Assembly: GCF_000003815.2 (NCBI RefSeq)
Contig: NC_049994.1
Coordinates: forward strand, 1,770,643-1,834,642
Direction: 5' to 3'
Source: Branchiostoma floridae
Taxonomy: Eukaryota > Chordata > Leptocardii > Amphioxiformes > Branchiostomatidae
DNA length: 64,000 bases
The position numbers and the translations under genes are program-made. The notes beneath the pieces were generated by a model. The model ran no database searches. It was given only the letters and a program-made list of their open reading frames with translations, and had not been told where the DNA came from. This document shows, in pieces, positions 46,974 to 59,400 of the stretch. The stretch's first letter is position 1; every line of letters begins with the position of its first letter.

Positions 46974-47258
46974 TTTGAGGTGCACAATGATTGGCCCGAA
47001 AAGTATGACGTCACTCCCCCTATAAATAAGAGATGCGCGCATGAATATATCATTCTTCTGTGTGCTGGCCCTCCGGCAAAGTCTGGAGCCTGAAGCGTCC
47101 CACCCACCCGCCCATCGACAAGTTTTCTGCTTTCTGTGGAATTAGGCATCTGCTTCAGGATGGTCGCTTTAGCACATAGGTGACTTTAGGCTCCAGACGA
47201 CGATTTCCGCATCACTCATACTGGAGGGCCAATAATTACGCACCTCAAACACCTCAAA
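46974..47258. mobile_element. 285-bp internally deleted copy of the 5-kb element
   Basis: Both ends match 41920-42022 and 46900-46963 of the large element. AAGGATACT flanks it on the left (46964-46972) and right (47259-47267), a 9-bp (or 8-bp) target-site duplication. The terminal CACCTCAAA is doubled at the right end. Confidence 0.8.
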
Positions 47259-47267
47259 AAGGATACT

Positions 47268-49873
47268 TCTTGAAGCGTAACTGTAACAATCCGGTTTGAA
47301 ATGAAGGTGTGACGTACAACTGTCCGAAGACAAGGAGCCGCGGGCGAACTGACCTGTAGGTCATCTTGGTGACACTTTATCTATTATCTGCCCATATGGT
47401 CAAACGGAACCTTACAGTTTCTTTCCTTTTCAAAAAGCGTATTGTCATGTCCATAGTTTGTTGAATATAGCTATGAGCTAAACTTGAGTTTTACAAAGAG
47501 AGGGGCTAAACATCACAGCAATAATAATAAGTCCTTTTATCTCCATTCCGTCAAAAGTGCAAGCATACGACCTATAATCATTGCCTTCATATGGTCTGTA
47601 GAAAGACCTACTTCGAAAACGTGACACAACAACAGCAAGCTGTTGTGTAATCCCGGTGTACACGAGAAAAAAAATTAAATCATAACAATTACCATCATTC
47701 AACACGTGTTGCGAACCTACAGCAGTGAATCTCGATAGAACCTCGGAAGTTTGGCCAAAAAATCTGTCTTTGTGCTCGTTTATTCCAACATTTTGGCCCT
47801 GCTATTACAAAACTCCTAGTTTTCATATTGAAATGAAATAAATGAAACAAGGTGTACTTGAATCAAACAAAACGCTGCTATACTATAGGCGGCTAGGAGG
47901 ACATCCAGTCACCAATACGTTTAAGTACTTCGGTATTGAATTACTATAGATAGGAATCAAGCAGTACTAAATATCTCAACACAGCAGTACAACAAGGTAG
48001 ATCAAATGGTGTATGGAAACAACTTACAAGGGCAGTCAAAGTTAGGAGACGGGTGTGAGAATATTGAATGACCTTCTTACCCACAACAACGTGTGTTGTG
48101 CTTTGCAGTCTTACTTGTTATTTCCCCTCTACTTTTCGTACCAAAAGTATGCGGAAACAACTGAATTTCTTTCAGTTTTAATTGGCGGAAGACAGAGTCC
48201 TCACGCGTCATCTGAATATCACGAAAGGTGACACGAAAGGTACTTGCGCATGCGCTTTTATGCACGCAAGAGGTGTTTCTATCTCTGGTCTGTAAAACGC
48301 GCAGTCAAATGACGAATATTGATGTAAAGTATGACCTACTTTAAAAGTGACGCAACAGCAGTGGTGCTATCAACTAGCAAAATGTTTGAATAAGATATGC
48401 ACTGGAAGGTAACTGAACATAAAAGTAATGTTAAAACGAATCATGTTTATATCCTGTTTCCTGTTTCTATCTCCGTTCAGTCAAACGTGCAATAGAATGA
48501 CCTGCTTTGATGGACTACACAATGACCTACTTTGAAAGAGTGCCCGGGCTATTAACTCGCAAATACATTTGAATCAGCTATGCACTGGAAGGTAGCCGAA
48601 CATGGACGGTAGCCGAACACGGAAGGCGTGTTTAAACGAATCATGTACAAAGGCATAAAGAAAATTATTCAACATGTTTAAACGAATCCTGATGATGCAA
48701 CACCTTTTGTACTCCATGGGTCTGGGATGCCTAGTGATTGTTTCAGACCATTTTTATTACTGGGCAACTGGTGTACAAATCCCAGTTCCCTCTCTACCAA
48801 CTACGCCTGATTTTCGAATAAGAGCTCAGATCAACAGCACTTTAAGTACTCAGTAAAGACGTTGAGGTCATAAGCCCGAGAAACGGTAACTAATTTTCAG
48901 TACAATTGTTACCGAAAAATACAAGGCTAACAGGCAGGCACCTGGATTAACAGAATCAAATGTGTACGCAAACATTTTATCCTAGTATTTATCAACTGTA
49001 GATAGGAATCAAGTAGTATTGCGTGTCTCAAATTGATAAGACAACCGGACATTAAATCGAGACCCACTTTACGCTAAGCAGTTGTTGCCTAGGAACGTAC
49101 AAATTCTACGCGCATGAAGCTTTATTGTTGACAACACGTTTAGAAATCAGGAAACGAAAAAGCTCGCTTTGATATGATGCATCACAATAACATTACAAGG
49201 ATCGTTTATCAAAGTTATGAATGAGTGTAAGAACATCAAAAGATCTCCCTACCGTACGGTGTACGCCGAGACACGCCGATCGCGATGAAAGGTTTGCAGC
49301 AAAGGTGATCTGCAGTGATACTTGTTTTTGGCACTGTAATTATCCTACCAGAAGAATGCGGAAATAACTGCATTTCTTTAAGTTTTGATTGGCTGAGAGC
49401 TGAAACTAACCCTCACGCCATCGGATTTACCTAAATATTCATAAGAGGTGTCACGAAAGATATCTGCGTAAGCAAAAGTAAATGTTGTCATTTCTAAACA
49501 CCCATACTTCTGTGTCAAATGTTACTGGCAGAATTAAAGGTATCACCAACTGATTCAAAATTAATACACTTGCTAGTTTGAACTTGACCAGAGGGACTCA
49601 ATTGAGGAAATATTTTAAAGTGTCACTAAAATAGAGGCTGTAGCCTTGTGATTACCAAGTGTCTAATGTATCAAGTACGTGAGCTGTGGGTTTGAAGCGA
49701 TGTTCAACATTTTCTACTATTAACGTGTTGTGCCCCTAAGGCGGCGTGTTGACCAGTTTATAACCAAGAGTTAAACCAATAGATTTTCTGCAAAGAAACC
49801 AGCGATTCTGTTAGTATTGATAAGAATCGAATACATCTGTATAAGATGCACCTTTGATGGTAATAAACAAAGT
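47268..49873. repeat. 2.6-kb tandem unit, copy B
   Basis: Starts TTCTTGAAGCGTAACTGTAA; the same start begins the next copy at 49874. It is full length by comparison with copies A and C. No recognised coding content. Confidence 0.85.
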
Positions 49874-50700
49874 TTCTTGAAGCGTAACTGTAACAGGTCG
49901 GTTTGAAATGAAGGTGCGACGTACAACTGTCCGAAGACAAGGAGCCGTGGGCGAACTGACCTGTAGGTCATCTTGGTGACACTTTATCTATCATCTGCCC
50001 ATATGGTCAAACTGAACCTTACTTTTCATTTCCCTTTTACAATAAGACAATGAACTAAATGCGAGTTTGTTTTTAATGAGAACGGCTGATATTTCAAAGT
50101 AATCGTAACAAGCCTTTCAATCTCCATTTCTTCAAAAGTGTAAGCATATGACCTATAATAAGGACCTTCATATTATCGTCACCACCTACATATGGCTTGC
50201 AGAATGACCTACTTTTATATAGGGACGCAACCACAGAAGTTTTTTGGTGCATTATTAAGTACCCCAGTTTTCATGTTTAAACTGAAACAAAAGGAACCGA
50301 GACTACTTATTAAAGTATTTTGTTTTTAGCTTTAAAGTTTGGGAACGGGATAATTTTTGGGGGGTAATGGAACCAAACTTCTTCAACACTTTTTGTAATC
50401 TATGGGCGGGTTTGTAGCATTGTTCCCGGGCTGTATTTTTCCATAGTGATCATCCTACTAAAGGAATGCGGAAATAACGGCATTTCTTTCAGTTCTGATT
50501 GGCTGAGGGTAGAGACATCTAAATATTCATAAATGGTGACACGAAACACAGTTGAACATTTACGAAATAAAATGTCATTTTTGAACGCCCATACACCTTT
50601 GGCAAATGGCAGACTGAAATCAATACCCTTTATAATGCACTCGAAAGACTTCATATCATTTCTGTTTTAGGTACTACTTTGGCAATGTTATCAGCAGAAA
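49874..50700. repeat. 2.6-kb tandem unit, copy C (3'-diverged/truncated)
   Basis: The first 170 bp match the start of copy B closely (TGTCCGAAGACAAGGAGCCG, GACACTTTATCTAT). Later patches (GGAATGCGGAAATAAC, GATTGGCTGAG) match the middle of the unit, then similarity ends. Confidence 0.75.
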
Positions 50701-51365
50701 AATCAGTTGTTAGCGTGAAGGCACGCAGATAGTTTAGTATCATTTGATTGAGAAAGAGAGGGCGAAACCATTGCAATGACGGGTGGTTAAGTCTAAAGAA
50801 GGCAAGCAGAAACTTCATGTTTATTGACTTAGAGGGTACTAGTTCTGTTTGGAAAACTGGCATTCATGCGCTTGAAAATCTGGCAAACCCACTCTCCCGC
50901 CCCGTGAAGTAAGTGTAATTCATGAAGCAAGTGACAGTTCATTTCTTTTCTGCTGTAATATATTACAGCTCATTTATTAGCAGTTTGTGTTACATATTAC
51001 AAAAGCGATTTTTTTTGTATTTGTCATACGCTGTAGCCAATGATGTATGCCATTCCCATTTCTCATGATTTTCATGAACTAAATAAAGATTTTAATGTAC
51101 CGGTGTGCACTGCAAATGCAGATGTGGTATCTGATGTATATATGTATAGTGTTAAGGAGTCTTGCCTTTTGATACAATTATTGAATAAGCAGGTAATATT
51201 GACCAGACAGAAAAAAGGTATTGTCGGTTTTCTCCAGATTTGAGACTGAAAGGTTGGCTGAAATGAATTGTTAAAAAAGATAAACACATAGTTGTAAAGT
51301 CTACAATCTATTGGTCAGACTGAATTTAAACATACATATACCTTGACATGGAATTTTCATGGCAT

Positions 51366-53465
51366 ATTTGTCTGTCTACCTCTCTGTCTGTCTGTCTGTC
51401 TGTCTGTAAGCCTGTCTGTCTACCTCTCGTTCTAGGACGTCTGTCTGCAGCCCTGTCTGGCGTCCTCTTTGTCTGTCTACCTCTCTATCTGTCCTTAAGC
51501 TTGCCTGTCTACCTCTAGCTCTAGGAGGTCTGTCTGCAACCCTGTCTGGCTTTCTCTTTGTCTGTCTACCTCTCTGTATGCAAGACTGTCTGTCTGCCTC
51601 TCTGTTTGCAAGCCTGCCTGTGTGTCTCCCTGTCTGTCTACAACCCTGTCTGGATTCCTCTTTGTCTGTCTACCCCTCTGTCTGTAAGCCTGTCTGTCTA
51701 CCTCTCTGTCTAGGACGTCTGTCTGCAACCCTGTCTGGCTTCCTATTTGTCTTTTTATGTTTCTGTCTGCAAGCCTGTCTATCTAAATCTATGTCTGCAA
51801 GCCTGTCCGTTTGAAACTCTCTGTCTGTTTGCAACCCTGTCTGGCTTCCTCCTTGTCTGTCTACCTCTCTGTCTGTCTGCAACCCTGTCTGGCTTCCTCT
51901 TTGTCTGTCTACCTCTCTGTGTGCAATCCTGTCTGTCTACCTCTATGTTTGCAAGCCTGTCTGCCTGCTTCTCTATCTGTCTGCAAGCCTGTCTGGCTTC
52001 CTCTTTGTCTGTCTACCTCTTTGTCTAGTACGTCTGTCTACAACAATGTCTGGCTTCCTTTTCGTCTATCCACCTCTCTGCCTGCAAGCCTGTCTGTCTT
52101 TCTCTCTGTCTGTCTGCAACCCTGTCTGTTTTCCTCTCTGTCTGTCTACCTCTCTGTCTGCAAGCCTCTCTGTCTGCCTCTCTTTCTGTCTCTAAGCCTG
52201 TCTGTCTGCCTTTCTTTCTGTCTCTAAGCCTGTTTGTCTACATGTACCTCTCTGTCTAGGACGTCTGTCTGCAACTCTGTGTGGCTTTGTCTTTGGTCAT
52301 ATCTGTCTGTAAGCCTGTCTTTCTTCCTCTATTTTTGCAAGCCTGTCTGTTTTTCTCTCTGTCTGTATGCAACCCTATATGGCTTCCTCATTATCCCTCT
52401 ACCACTCTGTATGTCCGTAACCCTGTCTGTCTACCTCTCGATTTAGGACGTCTGTCTGCAAGCCTGTCTGACTGCCTCTTTGTCTACCTCTCTGTCTGTC
52501 TGTAAGCCTGTCTTTCTACCTCTCTGTCTAGGACGTCTGTCTGCAAACCTGTCTGGCTTCTCTTTGTCTGTCTATTTTTCTGTCTGCAAGGCTGTCTATT
52601 TACCTCTATGTTTGCAAGCCTGTCTGTCTGTCTTTCTGTCTGTCTGCAACCCTGTCCGGCTTCCTCCTTGTCTGTCTACCTCTCTGTCTGTCTGTAAGCA
52701 TGTCTGTCAACATCTCTATCTAGGACGTCTGTCTGCAAACCTGTCTGACTTCCTCTTTTTCTGTCTCAATAACAGATACACCAAACGTCAGNNNNNNNNN
52801 NNNNNNNNNNNNNNNNNNNNNNNNNNNNNNNNNNNNNNNNNNNNNNNNNNNNNNNNNNNNNNNNNNNNNNNNNNNNNNNNNNNNNNNNNNNNNNNNNNTC
52901 TGGCTTCGTTTTCGTCTGTCTTCCTCTCTATCGGTCTGTAAGCCTGCCTGTCTACCTCTCTGTCTAGAACGTCTGTCTGCAAGCCTGTCTGGCTTCCTCT
53001 TGGTCTAATTATCTCTATGTCTGCAAGCCTGTCAATCTACCCTTATGTTTGCAAGCCTGTCTGTCTTTCTCTCTGTCTGTCTGAAACCCTATATGGCTTC
53101 CTCTTTATCTGTCTACCTCTCTATCCGTCTGTTAGCCTGCATGTCTGCCTCTCTGTCTAGCACGTCTGTCTGCAACTCTGTCTGGCTTTCTATTTTGTCT
53201 GTCTGCCTCTCTATCTGTCTTTTAACCTGTCTGTCTACCTCTCTGTCCAGGACGTCTGTCTGGACCCCTGTCAGGCTTCCTCTTTGTCAGTCTACCTGTC
53301 TGTCTGCAAGTCTCCCTGTCTGCCTCTCTGTCTGTCTGCAAGCCTGTTTGGTTTCCTCTTTGTCTGTCTACCTCATCGTCTGTCTGTAAGCCTGTCTGTC
53401 TACCTCTCCGTCTTGGACGTCTGTCTGCAACCTTGTCTGGCTTCCTCTTTGTCTGTCTACGCGTA
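51366..53465. repeat. 2.1-kb CTGT-rich satellite with higher-order structure
   Basis: Basic (CTGT)n repeats organised in larger units of CTACCTCTCTGTCTGCAAGC and CCCTGTCTGGCTTCCTC. AGGACGTCTGTCTGC recurs roughly every 90-200 bp (51434, 51711, 52258, 52446, 52529 and others). A 107-N gap at 52792 falls inside. Long repetitive open frames on both strands are artefacts. Confidence 0.95.
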
Positions 53466-53659
53466 TAGGGAAATTATATGTTTGCTTTGTTTGCCATTCT
53501 TTAATTGGAATTTTACTTCGTTTTTACTTCGTTTTATTTCGTTTGGCTGCATGTGTGCGTCTAAAGGGTTGAAGTTTGACAATTCAGATTTTTTCAGAAT
53601 GTTGTCTTTGTAGGACCTTTTTGTTTTCCTTATGAGTCGGATGTAGTCTTTCTTTTCAT

Positions 53660-54190
53660 TTTGAATTATTTACCCCTCATGAAAGGATTATGTGGTCTTT
53701 TGAAAAAAGTTTACTTAGATTATTGAGATTTCGCCTGGCTATTGCGCAGGTCTCAGTAAACCAGATATGTGTTGGGAGGCTGTTTCATTCTATTGTTGTC
53801 TTGGAGAAGTAGTTGGCTCTCGGTATGTCTGTTTTGCAGGCGAGTGTAACATACCGGGGTGGGTGTCCTCTCGTTGCGATAGTGTTCCTAGCTTGGTATT
53901 TGTCAACAGGGATTGCCACACGGTTGTTCATTGCTTTGTAAAGTAGTATCAGTCTTGCCTGTTTACGCATATCATACATGGTAGGCCATCCCAGCTGAGT
54001 ATCCAACTGGGACACACTAGTTATTGTCTGTAGTCATTGTACACAAATCTTACTGCTCCTTTTTGTACTAACTTATCTTCAAGGACGCTTGAGTAATAGT
54101 GTCGTTGTTTATGTAGACCATGTCTGCGTATTCTAAGTTGGGTCTTAGTAGTGAAGCGTATGCTTTAGCACTTACCTCTCTGCTTGCCCC
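53660..54190 (-). mobile_element. LINE RT C-terminal fragment
   Basis: Minus strand: SLLRPNLEYADMVYINND, then stops, then LDTQLGWPTMYDMRKQARL, ILLYKAMNNRVAIP and FSKTTIEWNSLPTHIW. This is the LRPxLEYA...LGWPSLxxRR...LxYKxxNxxV...WNxLP C-terminus of CR1/L2-like LINEs. In-frame stops disable it. Confidence 0.75.
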
Positions 54191-54289
54191 CCTTATGTTC
54201 TGCTTGAGAAATCATAGTGTGCTATATCATAGCGTCCTGTTTTTTAACACCATGCTTATTCTTATTACTTTGTTTCTGCTATTCTGTAT

Positions 54290-54592
54290 GTTAAAAACGC
54301 CACAAAAGATTCTCTTCCTACTAACATCAAGGGTTCAATCTATTATAGAACACATGGGGCATTTCATTTTCAAATGTCTTCAAGAAAGAAGTCAAACCCT
54401 GTAATAGTTACGTAGACTTAGTACACCATTATGTATCGTATGTATATTCATCCACTTAATATGTATATGTTAGAATTTAGTTTATCTACATGTATTCAGA
54501 CCACATTTATTCATCTCATGTAATTAGTCATTCTTTTCTTGCAATTAGCCCAATGGGCATGAATTTGCAATAAACTTTATTATTATTATTCT
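54290..54592 (+). mobile_element. LINE 3' UTR with (TTA)n tail
   Basis: CTTGCAATTAGCCCAATGGG and CATGAATTTGCAATAAAC are followed by (TTA)n. Related tails occur at 28150 and 23820 (TAGCCTTCGG...CATG), so this is a widespread 3' end. Confidence 0.55.
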
Positions 54593-55281
54593 GTACAGGA
54601 CAGGGTTGGAAATTTAAAGTATTTTGCTTAGCACTGAGTATGTTTAACCGTGTATACATGAATACAAAAAAATCACGGTAATGTATTCCTTTCAAATTTT
54701 GTTGTATCCCATAAGTTCTGTTTATATTTTGTTAAAAGTATCTTCCGTGTATCGATGTTGTCTGTGGTGTTATATTTCTACACGTGATGGCGGTGTCATC
54801 GCTCACAAAATGTCATAAGTATAATATAGCATACGTAATTAAATTGACTATAACAATTTTCAGAGAAAACTTTTGTTTATTTCCACATCTAAAATACATT
54901 GATGCGTTGATCTATCCATGCTAGGTTTGTAATAAGAATGTTGCTATAGCCTATACTACGTACGTTCCTGCTGCCGATACCAAAATATAAGTCATGACGC
55001 TTTTGTTTTAAAATAACTCGGACTGCGATAGTTACCCTGACAATTGCGATATGTTATAAAGCATTGGCATAGAGCGATGTATTATTGTTCCTATTATAGC
55101 AACGTATATATTTTGACGTACAATGATTGCTGTAACTTGCGAAATGTAGAGAATATATTCTGGTACATTTACTGTTAGACATCGTTATCCTTCACGTTAT
55201 CATGCACAAACCTGAATAGCTAAAACAAATGCATTTAATCAATGCAGTTGTAAAACTGTGATAGCAAAACACATTGCTTAA

Positions 55282-56204
55282 CACTATCCAGACTAGGGGG
55301 GGGGGGGGCTGCGGGCTCTAAAAGTGCCTGCGGCAACTTTGACGTCGTATAGCTTCCGAATGTGCTAGAACAACCAAACTTGGTGACTTTTCCTAAAATA
55401 TTGTTGGCAACAATTTACAGAAAATTGAGTTAGTTTATAATTTTTCGTGTTGCCATGGCAACGGGTATCTGAAAGGCAAATTTTACAAAAATCACTTATT
55501 TTGGTTTAAACAATGGGATTTTGAGATTTTCTTGCTAAATTAAACTTATTTTCATATATCTTTAATATTTAACACATCTTAGTTAAACATTCATAATTGA
55601 ATATTCATAAATTAAGCTAATGAGATGACGCAATTGGTCAAAATCCAAGATGGCCGACAATAGCATGCTGAAAAGTATATTAACCAGCTTATTTTCACTC
55701 GGATTTCATCACTTCTTGGTATTTTCATACAGAAAACATTCACGTGAACGTTTCAATTCATTTTCATGGGCATTAGTGTTATATGTTGAAAAAAATTATC
55801 TTAACACATTTAAGGTTGGTAATGCAAGATGGCGGATAGCTAAACTACAGATGACGTCATTTTATAACGTCATTTTGACGTTGTTGCGTCAGCTTTTGAC
55901 AACAGAAGTCTTATTACACTTTAATAATGATAAGAAGCCTTTATTGGTAACTTTTTGTGTGAATTATTTAGGTATATTATTGGAATTCCCCGTTTTAGCA
56001 AAAAACAATTAATGACGTCATAATTACGTCACATTACGTGATAATGATATAAAAACTTTAGGAATTATAAAACTTGACGAGAATATCACCCCCTGCAAAT
56101 TTGATGCTGCTACGGTAAGCCGTTTTGAAAGAAACGAATGGGGGGTCTACTGAGCCCTCACCCCCCAGTCCTGGGAATGCCAAAAATGCCCAGTCTGGAT
56201 AGGG
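55282..56204. mobile_element. piggyBac-like MITE with TTAA flanks
   Basis: Ends CACTATCCAGACTAGG and CCCAGTCTGGATAGGG match as inverted repeats (14 of 16). TTAA lies immediately outside both (55278-55281, 56205-56208), the signature of piggyBac-type insertion. It is 923 bp with no transposase frame, and lies just downstream of the gene 2 stop codon. Confidence 0.8.
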
Positions 56205-56410
56205 TTAATACACAATGGATGGTGCTGTGGCTATGCTGTAAAATCGTAGATAGAAATTTAAGTACGTACATACAAATTTTCAATTTATATATCAATATGA
56301 CAAAAAATGAAGTGTGACGTTTGATTTTTAGTTAAAGTTGGGAATGCCTGAATGATAATTGGACCTCTAGTTGAAGTCAGTGCCCAGACATCTGAAATCT
56401 CCAACTGACA

Positions 56411-59400
56411 CTACCTATGCCAACAGTCTGCGTTGTTCCTAAAGTAATTAACCCTCATTATGTACTTTTTATAGTTTTCCTCCTGGTCACGACCGGCCCG
56501 GTATCTGTTGTATTCCGGGCTCCTTGTCTTGTTGTGGCCGATATGGACCCCCTTGCAAGCAGCCATCCGAAGCCTTCCCAATGCTTCCAGGTAAAATTCT
56601 GTGCAATAGAAAAATCACAAACTAATTTTTTTTTCAAAGAATTGTTGCTAACAATATTTTAGGAAAAGTCACAAAGTTTCGTAGTCCTAGCAGACGTCCT
56701 TCGCCAGTAATACGACGTCAAAGTTGGCGCAAGCACTTTTAGCACCCCCCCCCCCCGTCTGGATAAGGGTTAAGTTACTAAACTTGGAAAAGATTATGAA
56801 TATATTGCTTATTGACTGAAATAACAATAACATCTATCGCTTTTCGTCCTTGTATTAGATGAATAAACATCAAGTTAAGATAGCAAATAGCTAACATGTT
56901 CATAATGTAGTAGGCCTATAATGGATTTTGTGGTATTCAATTAAAATGATATTCTTCCTTTACCACCTGCCCTCTGACAAGTGGATTTTCATGTAGCGGT
57001 ATACCAGATTTGTTTATACATATCCTGCAGACATGGCTCTACATTTGACACTGTTTATAACTGAGGGACGTATTAACATACTATTAGGTAATTCAAAAAA
57101 ATGGAAATTACATCCTTTACCATGGACGGCGTCTTCGACACAGGTTGGCGAAAATATTGGAGATGCAAGGAGTTGTATTTCTGGGTTCAATTCAACTAGG
57201 AAAGCTAAAAGTCCCCCAATGGTATATTTCCACAATTTCATAAATGAATCATGCACTAAAAATGGCAATGCTTTTATGGTCCTATTAATATCAAAAATGA
57301 AGAGAATTACCTCTGTCGGCGTATCTGGAGTACGCCGGGTAAAACCCTACGGAGCGGATCTCGTCAGATCTGCCCATAAAGAAGTTGTACACTTTAGTTG
57401 TGAGATAGCAGTCTGGGAATCCGGGTACTTGACCATAATTGCCTGACTTGTGATGGATGCAATAGCCATCATCATCGTCTTTCCCTGGAATCAGTTCCAT
57501 CCTCGTGGTAACGAGATTCATTTCCCCAGCTATGCCAGAAACCTGAGGCAATTGAAAGAAAACAAAAAAACTTTGCGAGGGGGGTAAAGGAGGCCATCTA
57601 CATAAGGGCACACCAGCAGACACTCAACAGAGACGGGGGCCGATTTTGCCTGCCAGGCATTTATGATTCGTTACTAGAATCACGTGTCTCTAAGTCACGT
57701 GATCAGAGTAACTGAATCATCACTCCTGAAGAAGGTCGACGGAAGTGCGACTGAAAAGTTGAGGTAAGCAAATTTTGGTGTTGTAAGACAGTGGAAAATT
57801 TTCAATATGTACCACATCAACACAGATGAGCTTTCATGCTGAAATAAAAAACTCTTACCGACAAGAAATAAAGAGTCACCGACATGGTTTCAACGCCACC
57901 ATTCTATTTCTTTTCTGTTATCCTCAACGATAAATGAAGATTTGGAGTCATATTATCAAGAAAGAAATATTCCTATTTTCACAGTGCAGTAGTCACGATA
58001 CACAAAAATTGGTGAGATCACTCCGCGGTCGTCAAAGTGTTAGAGAACGCTGTTTCTGTGGAAATGCATGAGTAGCTAAGAATGGCTATTAATATGGAGA
58101 TTAATGGGGTACCCCTCAATGACGTCAACGATAGAAGAATGTTCCATCGCCCCTCCCCCTTTGTAAATTGAAAACGGCATGGTTTACGATCAGCAAATAT
58201 ACAGGGGGTTATGTACTCCTTGAGTTCTATATTTTCTGGAATTTGTATTCATTAAAACATTTAAATGCCGCGCATGTGAATTTATTGGCTAAAATTGTCT
58301 GAATAGAAACTTTTCCTAATATGATTCAACATATTAAACAAAATGTTGACTACTGTTACCAATAGCAACGTCAAAATGACGTCCAAAATGACGTAATATA
58401 ATATGCCTGCCTGATTTCGCATAACGGTGCAATTACCGAGAGGTACTGGTTCTATGTTTTACTTCATCATGTAAATGACACTTTTGAGAATGCAAAACTG
58501 CTTCGTAACCAGATTGCACAACTCAAGCAACAGAAGTTTGAAATGCACTGTAACTCCGATGGTAAAATCGTTGTCTTAAAGATATGTGTGATTTGCGACA
58601 TGTTAAGATTTTTTTATTGTATGGTCCTAATATCCCATAATTAAATAAAAAGACAGAAAAAGAAATAGAAGGAAAGAGAGATTAACATGTTATCAAATAC
58701 ATCTGTTACAAAATTTCAATGGGTTTCCTCCTTGTTCAACCGATCAGTGATTTAAACGACCCGGCGAGACAATTTTGCACGCTTTCTGTGAACGATGGGG
58801 GACTTCCTTTTATGCTGAAGAAGAGTGATGGATGTCACTCGAAACGCCCGGAAGTAAATATCCGTTTTATACAGTTGTAGAGATTGAAATGTATTTGAAT
58901 ATTGTTTACCTGGATGTCTAACCTTCACAAACGTAACGCTGGGAGATGTTTTCATTTTTCATTTCACTTTTGGTCCCTTGGGGTTGGAATTTGTGTGATC
59001 AGGGAAAAGTTTGGATTTTTGGCCTTGTGTTATGCAATACAAGAAAAAATCACCGATCTTACCACGTCCAAATTGCTGTTGTCAAGGACTCCCGCCATTA
59101 TCTCAAGTTTCGTATCCTCAGTAAAGACAAAGTCATCGTCCAGCCATAAAAGGTAAGGGGTGATCACCTGGGAAACCGCCAAGTTCCTTCCACCAAACCA
59201 ACCCTACAATGTGCAAGTTCTCATTGATTACACACAGAAGCAAGACATTTATTTATTTATTTGGAAGCAAAATGCCCCAATAATAAACATATGTGACCGA
59301 CATCGATACGACCCCGGCGCACTTGGGCAAGTTTTATGATGCTAAGCAAGAAGTAAATGACTATCTAGATGATGTATCTAAGGCCGATGGGTTACAAAAT

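Noticed and set aside
51495-53613. Many overlapping Leu/Ser/Cys-rich and Asp/Arg/Gln-rich ORFs
   Set aside because: They are translations of the CTGT satellite, open in several frames on both strands because the repeat lacks stop codons.
56417-56662. 81-codon plus-strand ORF
   Set aside because: It is the antisense shadow of the terminal B4GALNT exon (56598-56411).
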